Source of the DNA: Arachnopeziza araneosa
Lineage: Eukaryota; Ascomycota; Leotiomycetes; Helotiales; Arachnopezizaceae
Direction: 5' to 3'
Assembly: GCA_003988855.1 (NCBI GenBank)
Contig: QYAI01000042.1
Coordinates: 124,001-188,000, forward strand
DNA: 64,000 nt
Shown here: positions 33,290-43,556 of the stretch, in pieces
Layout of the letters: each line of letters starts with the position of its first letter
Position numbering within the stretch: position 1 is the first letter of the stretch
The notes under the pieces: generated by a model
The model's database searches: none
What the model saw: only the letters and a program-made list of their open reading frames with translations
Told to the model about the DNA's origin: nothing
Made by a program: the position numbers and the translations under genes

Positions 33290-34699
33290 ATGAAGCTTTA
33301 TATCACCAAAAGCTTGGTGCTCGTGGATTTGATTGGTGGGGTAGCTTTTGCTCACCAGCATCACCATGATCATGATCATGATCATGGAGAGGAAATTCCG
33401 CTGCATGAGCAAGAATTTGTTCAAGATTCACCGGAAGAGTTGGAGAGGAAATGGTCGTTTGAGGTTAGTAGAATTTTGGCTTTCAATTATCCCTGGTTAT
33501 CCAATACCTCCCTGGGACTTTCTCTGAGCTTTTAGCCTTTCTCCAACAATTGACTTACCTTTTTTCTTGTTTAAATTATTAGGAAGATGTTTCTGAGATG
33601 TAGAAACCTGAACCAAAACAAGTACTAACTTTTCTTCCAGTGGGGTTATTCGGGAGTAAACAGCTTTGCTCATCTCGAACACATCAAGTGCCTCACTCAA
33701 CCCACTACAAATTTTGACATTGGCATCCTCGGCGTCCCATTTGATACAGCGACAAGCTACCGTCCCGGAGCTCGATTTGGTCCTCGAGCTATTCGCGCTG
33801 CGTCAGCACGTCAAACCTCTTTCCGAGGCTTCAATCACCGCGCAGGAATTAACCCATATCTCTCGTGGGCCAAGATTCTCGACTGTGGAGATGTCCCGGT
33901 AACCCCTTTCGACAACGCTGTTGCTCTGACCCAGATGACTGCAGCTTATCTGGAATTAGGGCATAGGACGCCCCTCTCGTCTTCTATTTCTCATCCCAAA
34001 GTTATTACTCTGGGAGGTGATCATGCCCTAGCACTTGCTGCGCTGAGAGGGTTGAACAAGGTCTATGGAAAGCCCATAGCAGTTCTCCATTTTGATGCTC
34101 ACCTGGACACATGGCACCCTGCAAAATATCCATCTCCGTGGCCCAGCAAACAAGCTCAGTTTAATCACGGAAGCATGTTCTGGATTGCTTCTAACGAGGG
34201 ACTTATTCTCAATGGCTCCTCTGTACATGCTGGTCTCCGCACGCGTCTTTCTGGTGTTGATTGGGCAGATTTTGATGACGACACCACTCAAGGTTTTCTA
34301 CGAATATCCTCGGATGATATCGATGATATCGGACCCAAGGGCGTCATTGACTCTATTATGAATCGCATAGGGACAGAAACACCAGTATATATATCTGTTG
34401 ATATAGATGTTCTGGATCCAGGATTAGCACCAGGAACAGGTACTCCTGAAGCAGGTGGTTGGACGAGTCGCGAGCTTATTCGAATTTTGAGAGGTATCGA
34501 AGGTCTGAATGTTGTAGGTGCTGATATCGTGGAAGTGGCTCCTGCTTATGATGGTGTGGGAGAGCAAACTGCACTTGCAGGTGCTCAGGTGGCTTATGAA
34601 ATATTGACGAGTATCGTCAAGAGAGGGTTGGTGGATATGGGGAGAATTGCGGAGGTTGAGGGGAGAGATGCGAGGGGAAGAGTGAGAGATGAGTTGTGA
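33290..34699 (+). CDS. Secreted agmatinase/ureohydrolase-family enzyme
   Basis: Exons 33290-33463 and 33641-34699 (177-nt intron with TACTAAC branch point) give 410 residues. The N-terminus MKLYITKSLVLVDLIGGVAFA is a signal peptide. It is followed immediately by HQHHHDHDHDHGEE, a His/Asp-rich likely metal-binding run. The catalytic domain starts at WGYSGVNSFAHLEHIKC and shows the binuclear manganese ligands of the arginase/agmatinase fold: GGDHALALA (183-191), DAHLDTW (210-216) and SVDIDVLDPGLAPGTGTPEA (from 310). The family hydrolyses guanidino compounds such as agmatine to putrescine and urea. The exact substrate is not readable from the sequence. Secretion is unusual for arginases but is known for a fungal agmatinase-like group. 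An outside or vacuolar role in nitrogen scavenging is an inference. Confidence 0.92.
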
Positions 34700-35747
34700 A
34701 AGGGAGCATCGTGACTTGTGATTTTGAGAAGAGCGGTTCATCGAACAAATCATTAATAGAGCAACTTTGGAAGCTTTGTTTGGATAACGAGCAAGCTGAA
34801 CTCGCGTCTTCTCAAGGCGGACCCCAGGAATCCTAACCAATCATCCATTCTTGTTAGATGTGGGCCAAGACATGGAAGGCTGTGCATCTTCAGCCTTACC
34901 CTCTCAATTTTGACCTCCTCTTATTCCTCTGATCGCGATTTAATCAAGATGCTTTGTTTCATTTTGCTTCATTCTTAGCCGTTCGCAGTTTGGTTTCTGC
35001 TATTTAACCGGCTCGCATCTTCAAAATCCAACGGGATAAGCATTCCAAGCCTTCAAGCTGTGCCAGGGACAGCATCGCATCCACAGGTGACTCGGAAATG
35101 TCGCCCGGCTTCTCTGTTGGGGATTTTATTATGGTTGTACAGCTAGTAGCCAACATCACCAATGTCTTTCCGAGTAAAACACATCTAATTGTCGCACGTC
35201 AAACTTAACATTTAAACACATCTAATTGTCGCATGTTATATTCAACATTTAAAAACTTCTAATTGTTGTATACTAAAATCAACATCTAAACAATTCTAAA
35301 GAGAAAGTCTTTAACAGCATGAGATAAATAATAACTCAGTACTTTTAAAAGCTTCTATATAAGTGTAGTAGATATTTGTTTGATAATTCATAAATCTAGA
35401 AGCGTGCTATGAATTATTGCATCTCCTCGATCCTCTGGTAGCGGTGTTCCATGAATCATGTCAGCCTCTGGTGAAGCGACGTTAACTTTACTTTGAGCGA
35501 GGTTCGCCCTCTAACAAAGTAGGCCCTGACCCTGTTTGTGATTCTGCCCTATCTCAGCGCCTCGCATTGCAATGCTCAGTCAAAGATGAAGGTTCTGTCG
35601 GATACTTTATCTTCTTACATCTGTAATTCTTGTTGCGCTAAATGCAAACAGTGGGGTATCATATCATACATCATCAAACCAGGCTCTTATCTATATGTAC
35701 TCATACAGCCTTTGCTTCTATCTCGATATCAACGCCCTGTATGCAAC
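34700..35747. other. Intergenic with AT-rich tandem repeat
   Basis: 3' flanks of the agmatinase and BCS1-like genes (convergent). It contains the tandem repeat at 35177-35290, followed by AT-rich sequence to about 35420. No gene is seen. Confidence 0.55.
35177..35290. repeat. AT-rich 37-bp tandem repeat, about three copies
   Basis: Three consecutive copies of a unit with core ACATCTAATTGTCGCA and ending CAACATTTAA lie in this interval. The third copy differs mainly by C-to-T changes (GTCGCA to GTTGTA), the pattern left by repeat-induced point mutation. Related sequence occurs in reverse orientation at about 38513-38566. Confidence 0.75.
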
Positions 35748-37706
35748 TCACAAAGCCACCGAGCAGATATCCTCCATGAAGCTACTCGACTCCTCTTCCT
35801 TCTTCTCGCCCTTCTCCGCTTCTTTTGCCTTCTCTTCCTCTTCGACTTTCTTCTTCTCCTTCTTCATCTTCTCCACCCACCGACTCGCATTGCCAACTGC
35901 TCCCTCAGGATCTCTCTTGTACTTCAAGAAAAACCCTTGGATCTCGGCAGGGCTAAAAGTCATGGATGGAATCAAAGCTGCGATCTCATCGCCCAACCGA
36001 GCCACTTTTTCTTCTTCTTCTTTCCGCTTCTTAGCGAGGAGCGCGGCTTCTTGTCTTGCTTTTTCAGCCTCGGCTTTCTCGACTTCGGGGGAGATCTTCT
36101 TGGGTGAGCGGATGGTGAGCGAAGTCATAGGTTTTGGCGGTGGGACGTCGCCTTCTAGTGTTGCAAAGATGGAACGGAAGATTGTAGTGATCATAGACGC
36201 GTTCGCAAGGTCGAATTTTACCGTCATGTCTACGCGCCCTGGGCGGATGAGTGCTTCATCGAGCTTTTCCAGGTGATTTGTTGTCATGATCAGTACGCGA
36301 CCCTCTTGAGATGCAACGCCGTCGAGGATATTGAGGAGGGCGGAGAGGGAGATGCGTCCGCCGGTGTTAGTTGGTGGGGGTGGAGTAGCGCTGTTTCCTG
36401 GTAGTACGGTGACGAGGGGTTTGGCTGCATCGGAATCTGAATCGGATTCCGTAGCCTGTGCTGTCGTCGTATCTCTCGTATGGGTGAGACCTGCAGTATC
36501 GATATCCTCGAGGAGGACGACACATTGCTTTGGGAGCTCAGAGAATAGAGTACTGAGGTTCTCTTCATTCATGTTGGGAGAGTTGAGAGACACAATGTAT
36601 ATTTTCAATTTAAAATACCCGGCGATGGCAAAACTGAGCGAGCTCTTCCCAGTCCCCGGCGGGCCGAACAAGAGGTAGCCTCTGCGATACGGTATTCCGC
36701 GGTTGGAATACCAACGACGTGTGTAGGGATGAAGATAGTCCCTCATATCATTGAGGAGATTTTGCTTCACATTTTCGTCGAGAACGACTGTTGAGAATGG
36801 GCGGGACACTCTCGAGACGCATCGAGTCCATGCGACTTCTGATGTTGCGGACTTGAGACCTCCTCGATAGATGATGGTCTTGTTCTCATCATTCTTTATG
36901 AATTCCGATCGGCAGTCGTCGAGTAGTTCTTTGAGAATCGTAGGATTTCGTCCAAAACTAGAGACAGAAATCTCCTCCCGCTCGCTCACAGGTCCATAGC
37001 TTGTCTGGCGAGAGTCCTGAGATCTCTTGAAGATGAGAAGTCTCTTCTTGTACCAGAAATAATGAGTTCCGAATGATGGCGTGAACTGCACCTTCTTCTC
37101 CTTCTTCCCATTCGGACCGCCAGCAATGGGATTCGAGTCCTCATCAAACTCAATGACATTCTCCTCTTCATCACTGTCTTCGTCCCAATCTCGCCAAAGA
37201 AACCACATACGGCTGTTGAGGTTGGTATTGGCCACAAATCTCCTTGAACGCTTGGCAAATTGTTGATTTGCGATCCAAGCCATTAACATATTGTACATCT
37301 CATCGTCTACCCTAATATCGGCGGTAGACATCAGGTGTAGCTCAGCAAAATCCCACATCCAGTCCTTGACGTATTGCGATGCGAAAACAATAATGCCGAT
37401 GGCGAGGATGGTTGGGAAATACAAAGTGAGGTCGATTTTGAGGTATTTCAGCAGCGCCGAGGAGAGAAGGGAAAACCCAGGGAAGAAGGCATCCAGTAAA
37501 GCGGTCTGAGGATTGATTGCCATCGGATCCGCCATATTTGTTGGGATCTGAGCTGGACTTGAGGGAAATTGAGAGCTGCAAGTTTGATTCATCGTCGCGG
37601 TAAGAGGAGTGCCTATCGACGAACCAAGTAAAACAAGGAAAGGAAAAATCCTAGGAAGTGAATGACTTCTTAATATATAAGAAGATAGCAGTGAGCTTGA
37701 AAGCAT
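35748..37706 (-). CDS. BCS1-like AAA ATPase
   Basis: A single exon with an ATG at 37706 encodes 652 residues. A membrane segment lies at about 93-112. It is followed by the BCS1 N-terminal domain (about 115-300). The AAA module has Walker A GPPGTGKS (348-355), Walker B VVLLEDID (395-402) and TTNHLEKLDEALIRPGRVDM. A low-complexity Asp/Ser/Thr/Pro insertion (about 410-445) interrupts the core after Walker B. The C-terminus has a long Lys/Glu-rich charged helix. Yeast Bcs1 inserts the Rieske protein into complex III. This protein is longer and belongs to the expanded fungal BCS1-like group, several members of which are not the true chaperone. Its role is therefore uncertain, but mitochondrial membrane association is likely. 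Alternative in-frame starts at residues 39 and 58 exist. Confidence 0.88.
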   Translation of the reverse strand: MLSSSLLSSYILRSHSLPRIFPFLVLLGSSIGTPLTATMNQTCSSQFPSSPAQIPTNMADPMAINPQTALLDAFFPGFSLLSSALLKYLKIDLTLYFPTILAIGIIVFASQYVKDWMWDFAELHLMSTADIRVDDEMYNMLMAWIANQQFAKRSRRFVANTNLNSRMWFLWRDWDEDSDEEENVIEFDEDSNPIAGGPNGKKEKKVQFTPSFGTHYFWYKKRLLIFKRSQDSRQTSYGPVSEREEISVSSFGRNPTILKELLDDCRSEFIKNDENKTIIYRGGLKSATSEVAWTRCVSRVSRPFSTVVLDENVKQNLLNDMRDYLHPYTRRWYSNRGIPYRRGYLLFGPPGTGKSSLSFAIAGYFKLKIYIVSLNSPNMNEENLSTLFSELPKQCVVLLEDIDTAGLTHTRDTTTAQATESDSDSDAAKPLVTVLPGNSATPPPPTNTGGRISLSALLNILDGVASQEGRVLIMTTNHLEKLDEALIRPGRVDMTVKFDLANASMITTIFRSIFATLEGDVPPPKPMTSLTIRSPKKISPEVEKAEAEKARQEAALLAKKRKEEEEKVARLGDEIAALIPSMTFSPAEIQGFFLKYKRDPEGAVGNASRWVEKMKKEKKKVEEEEKAKEAEKGEKKEEESSSFMEDICSVAL

Positions 37707-37855
37707 GCCAACATGGAAAAATGTTCCGCTCTCATCCTTATATAGGACTTCATGTTAGGCACTACTGCGTTACCCACCTGAGTCACAAGGCAACCAGGCG
37801 CCAGTCCACCATGACCAGCACAGCTCTGTTGCAGTAGCTGCTAATTGTGATTACT

Positions 37856-38480
37856 TTACTGCATGAGTGCTTGACCGACAGTAGACGGGACCAGTGCCAT
37901 GCCGTCGAATTTGCGGTAAGGCTGTGAATCCGCGGGTTCACCGAGTAAGTCACTCAATGCGACCCAATTGAAACCAAAAGCAGGAGAAGCTGGAATTGGC
38001 GACTTGCGGGCGAGCAGGCAAGACGTGAGGCTGGGTTGAGGCTTGCTCCACGCTGACTTGCCACGTCGCGAGGGATCACAGCCACTGACTGCAATTGAGC
38101 AGAGCCCATTGGCTTCATTCGGTCGCCATCCCAGTAGAGTCCTTGAAGTGGGGGAGGCGCAATCGAGGAAAGTCACCACCATATGCTGGTGAGGCAATTC
38201 GTTGACAGCATTGTCGCGTGCTTGTGAGTATTGTCGCACGGCCAGTTTGAGGATGGTGNTACTCAATGACTCCTCGGTAGAGACTGAGGGCCTCTTTCGC
38301 CGTACAGAAGGATACTTGCTGTGGCTTGTATGACAACTTTGTCGAAACAGGACGGCCAAGTCCGATAAGGACCACGCTGCCAAGCATGTCAGCAACCATT
38401 TCTCGTGAGGTAGTAAACAAACCCCGCAACTTACCACTATCCGCAATTGAGATATCAACGAAGACGAAGAGACTTGGTGT
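37856..38480 (-). pseudogene. Degenerate gene fragment, family not recognised
   Basis: A coding-like stretch FVFVDISIADS (about 38438-38470) is followed by a canonical intron (GTAAGT to GGCAG, about 38378-38433). The frame then runs to a stop at 37856, through AWSLSDLAVLFRQ and MVVTFLDCASPTSRTLLGW. The frame is open upstream only to a TGA at about 38513, with no ATG. An N lies at 38259. The 5' side runs into AT-rich repeat sequence, as if truncated. I see no catalytic motif and cannot name a family. It may be a decayed gene or a real gene with an undetected first exon. Confidence 0.35.
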
Positions 38481-38512
38481 ACTGACACCTTTTTCAAGGT
38501 TTCTTGAGATTC

Positions 38513-38566
38513 AAATGCGACAATTTATTTAACATGCGACAATAAGAAGTGTTTTTAACAGTGAGC
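38513..38566 (-). repeat. Inverted relative of the 35.2-kb tandem repeat
   Basis: AACATGCGACAAT followed by AGAAGTGTTT, with a second GCGACAAT just upstream, matches the reverse complement of the 35177-35290 unit at most positions. It begins where the 37.9-38.5 kb gene fragment breaks off. Flanking sequence to about 38720 is A/T-rich. Confidence 0.55.
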
Positions 38567-39173
38567 TACGAATTAGTACAATACCTAGTGCTGTAAAAAA
38601 AACATACTTTATTTATAAGCAAGCTACAACTTCTAATTCAAATTCAAGGAATCAAAGTCGCATAAAAACTCGTAAATAATGAATCTGTCTATTCAGAACT
38701 TTTGAATTGTGTTGTGTTGGAAAGAGTTGCTCGAGAGAAAGAATTGAGGTGTACGATGGATTATGTCAGCTACTGTTGCTTCCAAAGTTCCTCTTACTAT
38801 AGCTAAGCTCTCTCTTCGTAGGCGTTGAACCCTAGAATGGGATCTTTACGGGACTAAGGTGTCAGAGAGGAATGGAATGACGTCCAATTCCAGTTCTACA
38901 GGGCCCGTTATGCATTCTTTTGGCATTTTTTCGGGCTGCGAAGACAGAAGTCGCGAACAAGTGAGCAGAAGGAGAATCGTGCAATGCTACATGTTGTGTA
39001 GTTGAAAGAAGTGTATTGGTATACATTATAATTTTCATCTAAGACATATATGAAGGTGTCCATCCATAACTGACGCCAGGTCCAATGGTAATACAAACCC
39101 TACTCATCTCTTATGCCTATATCTATAGATCGAATCGAAATTGACGATTAGGCTCGCCAACACCCTTTTGTTA
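38567..39173. other. Intergenic, AT-rich
   Basis: No gene, RNA or clear element is seen in the interval. It begins with A/T-rich sequence next to the inverted repeat copy and ends at the 3' end of the Ser/Thr-rich membrane protein. Confidence 0.5.
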
Positions 39174-40259
39174 TCATCTCTCATTCTCCGAGTTCGAATA
39201 TTGTTCTCCCCCAGAGCCAGATGCATAACCAGCTGGCGCTCTAGGCCAAATCCCCGAACTAGCTCTCCTACTAGCGGGATCGCTGCTCGGTTCCTGGATC
39301 TCCAGTCCTCCTCTCCCTCTCCCGTTTCCAGTCCCAGTCATACGCTCATCACTAGCCCTAGTTCTACTCGGCTCTCTCCCACTCCCACTCCCATTCCCAT
39401 TCCCCCTCCCACCACTCACAACCACTGTTCTCCTCGGGAAACCCCCGGCTTCAAGATCAACATCCCTCCCACGCAATGGGCCACCGACCTCCTCTCCAGT
39501 AGTGCTCCCAAACTCCGCTTCATTCTCACTCGGTGGCCCACCGACTGCAACACCAATCTCCTTATCACCCTCTTCACTTTCTTCACTTTCTAGTCTCTGA
39601 ACCCTAAACATGGGTCTCCCCGCTTCCCGGGCTTCTTCATATCGCGCTCTTTCTCTGTCTTGGAGTGCTTGCTGCCGTAATGCGCGGTGATACATAGGCC
39701 CGCTTCCCTGACGTCTCAACTCCCCTCTCCCTCTCGCAGCAGCGGCTGCATCGTCCGTGGGATTCGATCCAAGTGGTAATACGGCTGGTGGAACGGGTGC
39801 TAGTTCTGGAGGCGAAATATAGACGGGACTTGGTCTTCTTCGTGGTGGTTCGGCGTATTTACTCTCGCGTCTGTTTTTCCGCCGTACAAAAATGAGGGCT
39901 ATAACTATAAGGACGAGAATGGCCAGAAGTGTTGCTCCGCCGAGACTGATAGTAATAATTAAGCTAGTCCGGCTGAGGCCCGTCGTGGTGGCTAATTCGG
40001 CTGCGGTGGATGTCTCGGCTGAATTAGGTTGAGAAGTTGCTGTTGTTGTTGAGATGAAGTTTGAGGATATGAAATTTGAAGAGAAGACGGCCGTTTGCGT
40101 GATTGTTGTAAATGTCGAGGTCGTACTCGTTGTAGTTGGTGCGGGGAGAAAGAAGGTGATTGTTGGCGCAAAGAGGAATAACGATGTGCTACTGGAAGCT
40201 GCAGCATAATGTTGGACGTCGCTCGTTTGCGACGAGATCGCGGAAGTAATGAATGACAT
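39174..40259 (-). CDS. Single-pass Ser/Thr-rich membrane protein (sensor-like)
   Basis: A single exon encodes 361 residues from an ATG at 40259. Residues 1-98 are extremely rich in Ser and Thr, as in O-mannosylated ectodomains. A hydrophobic segment at about 100-125 (IITISLGGATLLAILVLIVI) is followed by the basic stop-transfer RRKNRRESK. The remaining 230 residues form a Pro/Arg/Gly/Glu-rich cytosolic tail of low complexity. The layout is like fungal Mid2/Wsc-type cell-wall stress sensors, but there is no WSC domain and no clear signal peptide, so orientation and function are inferred. Many fungal proteins have this shape without known roles. Confidence 0.7.
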   Translation of the reverse strand: MSFITSAISSQTSDVQHYAAASSSTSLFLFAPTITFFLPAPTTTSTTSTFTTITQTAVFSSNFISSNFISTTTATSQPNSAETSTAAELATTTGLSRTSLIITISLGGATLLAILVLIVIALIFVRRKNRRESKYAEPPRRRPSPVYISPPELAPVPPAVLPLGSNPTDDAAAAARGRGELRRQGSGPMYHRALRQQALQDRERARYEEAREAGRPMFRVQRLESEESEEGDKEIGVAVGGPPSENEAEFGSTTGEEVGGPLRGRDVDLEAGGFPRRTVVVSGGRGNGNGSGSGREPSRTRASDERMTGTGNGRGRGGLEIQEPSSDPASRRASSGIWPRAPAGYASGSGGEQYSNSENER

Positions 40260-43200
40260 CCACGATTATGTGCAGGTGTTCTTCTTGGGACTGGTGATTT
40301 GGCTTCAAGAAGCTATTCGCGGACGTGTGTTAACCACTCATAGGTATCCCTCAAAAAAGTATTCGATATCGCGCGATGGATCTCAAGAAAGCATCGAAGC
40401 TCACTATTAACGCCTTGAAAATAAACGAGTGTATGTCTTGCCAGGCAGCAGAAGTTGAGACTGTTCTTGTGAGCTGATCTATACGTCAGAAACCAAACTT
40501 GATTCCCAACATATCAAGATTCAAAGAGTCACAACTTGCCGCAAGACATGGCAAAACGGAAGGCAAGGAAGAAAGGAAGATTCCTCAGATGATAAATGGA
40601 AAAACACGAGCCTCCCTGACGCCACCCGGTAACAGGAAGACGAGGAATATTNACGAGCAATAGGATAAAGCCTGTCAGGTATAGGCCTGACGCCATGAGG
40701 GTGCTATTTCTCAGCCTTTTCCCGAACATGGGGCGAGGGGAGGGTATCCGAAAGCCGAGAGGGCCTGTAGCAGAAGTAATTCATTTAAGAGATACGTGAG
40801 GCGATATGATAACGAGCTTGCTGTTAACTCGTGAAGTCGCTCTTCATGCCGATGCGGGATAAAATCTCCGACTGGTAGAGTCGCCTCAAGTGGAGCCATG
40901 TAACGGCAAGATACCACTTTATCCCGGACGGCCTTTTTCAAGGACGAGCTCTTCTCGGAGCTGTCGAAGATGATCTGCTTTAACATCAGGTCAAGTCTCC
41001 TTCCCCAGACTTCGAAAGCACAGCTTGCCCACAGTCGCCGAAGCTTGAGTTTAATTCCCCACGCTGCACAGGACCTGCAGTCGACTCGCAGAACGTCATG
41101 TACCATATCCTGACCTGCCTCAAGAACAAGTCGGGATCCCCGTGTTCCATGTTGAGATGCACGTGGCGATCCTGACCTGCACTTGGATCAGCATCAAGGA
41201 TGATGTCGCATCCGCGAGCATCTCCGACACTTCATGCCACAGACTCCATGAACCACGTCCAGAGACTTCGCACCTTCATTTTACTCGTCTCTCGATTAGG
41301 TTGAGCGATGCATCATCGAGAGGATTGCAGTCTAGATGAACTAGTCGTCGGTCATGCATGGGTTGCAGCCGCTCGGCCGATTTCGATTATGGGAAGGTCT
41401 GTGAGCCTCAATGGAACAATGGAAGCTTTCTGATCTTCCGAATAGGCTTCGGATGGTAGGGTTCGACCTCCAAAGATGGTTCCTGGGCTGACGGTATTGG
41501 GATCTGCTACTGTACAAAGACTGGGGAGACGCGTGATGATCGTACAGTGGACGAGGTTACTTCTCAATGGGTACCTAGGTAGGACTTCAAGCAGGGCAAA
41601 GCTGACGTGCAGATACCTCAAATGCAGGATGTAGAAAGAATGGGGTTTCACTCCCATCAACGGGGTACGAGAAAGATTTTTGGGGCAATTTGAATGAATA
41701 TGGAAGGAAGAAGAAATCCGGCTCGCGGCCCTCTAGAATACTGCGGTTTACCTAAGCCTCCACATAGATGTCTTGAAACTTCAACTCTCTACCAGAGAGA
41801 ACTTCACAGATATGAGCTCTCATTAGAATAAAACGCTTAGAATCATCTAAGCCCTCTTTCTTTAAATTATTTGCTTACCCGGCTGGTCTCGGTTCAAGAA
41901 ATTACCCTGTATTGCCTCAATCCCTCAATCCCTAACCTCAGCTCGCCTCACAACCATGTCGCCATCAAATGAGCCACACCCGCATTACCATGTCAGCATT
42001 CGGGGTCACAGGTAAGAGATGAAGATATTAGATAGATAAATAGCTACAAAACTAATGTTACAGTTGGCCGACTGGCTAGAAGTGCAACCGAAATTGCATT
42101 TCCATTATTCGATAGGTGATGATTGTAAATTTCAAGTTTTATGCATGATGGCACGTGACATATATGATCAAACATATCATAAATTTAGCGGACCACAAAA
42201 AGTCTACCCTCCTCGCTCAATCTCTTTCTCTCCGTAGTTCAAGAAGGGCATTACAAGAGATGTGGAGAAAAAGAACGTCTCAAGACCATCTAACCAGCTT
42301 CCAAGAGCTCCCTCCCATTGCTTCTTTCGTCTCGCAGTAACATTGCATGAATTTCAAAGAAGATCTACCCTCGTTCGAGACAGGCAAGACTCTTTGATCG
42401 CGAGCATCATTCATATCATCGATTGTTGATCAGACACATCGAGATCATCATAGCTCCGTCATGCAACCTCATGCTGTTGTCAGTGGGACGAACCGGTGAT
42501 TGTGCATCCCCCAACTCCAGTTCATAGAAGTCGTAATGCGACAAGATAATAGCTGATCAACGATCAAGGGCTGATAAACTTGGAGCGTTCTCCGAGAACC
42601 TCATCTTGATCGCAGGTAGTCGCCATCAGTCGTTTCGGGCTTTTTGCATCGTGAATGCTTCCTTCAATTTACTCTTCGAGGTGTTCGCCGAGGGGGACCG
42701 GTTTTGGCGTACCCGGCGGTACACCGTTCATAGCATATGATGAGCCCGTGATAAATGATGCTAACTCATGAACCATGATCGTTTGGGTTCCCATGAATGC
42801 GTTCTTTGACGTCTACATCGACATCAAAGCCGGCTCCTTCTGCATATGAGAAGAGAGGTTCGAATTTCAGGCTCGCACCTGGGTTTCTCCCGGAAAATGC
42901 ATCCGAACGACTTCTCCAAGATATCCCTTGCAACTCCAAGTCCACATGATAAAATTTAGAGCATTTTATGAACCGCCAATGAGAGATCAGTGACCAAGAA
43001 CATAGCAAAATCTTGAAATCACCAATAATTAATTTTCAAGATGACAGAGCCCGAGACCAATTCTCAAAAAGCCTCCAAAATCTGAACAGCTGGCTCTAAC
43101 TATACCTGGTAGAGTGATAGCTAGCTTTCAAGAAGAACTTACCGTAGGCAGAGCCAGAACAACGAGAATATCCTCAGGAGACTTTGTAGACTCTATAATA

Positions 43201-43484
43201 GCTCGTGGCTTAAACTAGGTAATTATGAGCGACTCAAGTAAATCTACACAAATATTTCAAACAGGCTACTTGGGTGAAAAGTACGAAGGAAACATGCTCC
43301 ACTGCAGCTGGCTGCGCAAGAAATACATCACCTTTCCTTCAGAACAATTATTGTCTGGAAAAAAGTCAAATAACCCCGATTAGTGGGTTTTAGCCGATTT
43401 TAAACCGTTAAACGAGGCCCTCTTTCCATTTTCATGTAATATAGCGCTAAATAAGGTCTCCCACGTATCCAAAAAAGCGATTTC
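40260..43484. other. Gene-poor region with degenerate frames
   Basis: No intact gene is recognised. Fragments on the minus strand at about 40711-41660 are noted separately. 41.7-43.4 kb has short frames and no family match. One N lies at 40652. Confidence 0.45.
40711..41660 (-). pseudogene. Possible decayed leucine-rich/F-box-like gene
   Basis: Several coding-like stretches follow one another in different minus-strand frames. One has LRYLHVSFALLEVLPRY (about 41610), another LVHLDCNPLDDASLNLIE (about 41310), and a third CDIILDADPSAGQDRHVHL (about 41200), which continues for about 95 codons. The leucine spacing of the first two recalls LRR or F-box-associated repeats, a weak resemblance. Stops and frame changes separate them, and no consistent intron set joins them. 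This may be a pseudogene, or an ordinary gene whose introns I failed to find. Confidence 0.25.
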
Positions 43485-43556
43485 GACTCATTGGCCTAAT
43501 GGCAAGGCGTTGGACTTCGAATCCAAAGATTGTCGGTTCGACCCCGGCATGAGTCA
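43485..43556 (+). tRNA. tRNA-Arg (anticodon UCG)
   Basis: It folds as a complete cloverleaf. The acceptor stem is GACTCAT/ATGAGTC (7 bp), the D-arm GCC/GGC, the anticodon stem TTGGA/TCCAA around loop CTTCGAA, and the T-arm GTCGG/CCGGC with loop TTCGACC. The discriminator is A at 43556. Anticodon TCG (43517-43519) reads CGA codons. There is no intron and no encoded CCA. A T-rich TTTCTTTT pol III terminator-like run follows at about 43573-43580. It acts in cytosolic translation with the arginyl-tRNA synthetase encoded at the other end of the window. That co-occurrence is coincidental. Confidence 0.93.
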
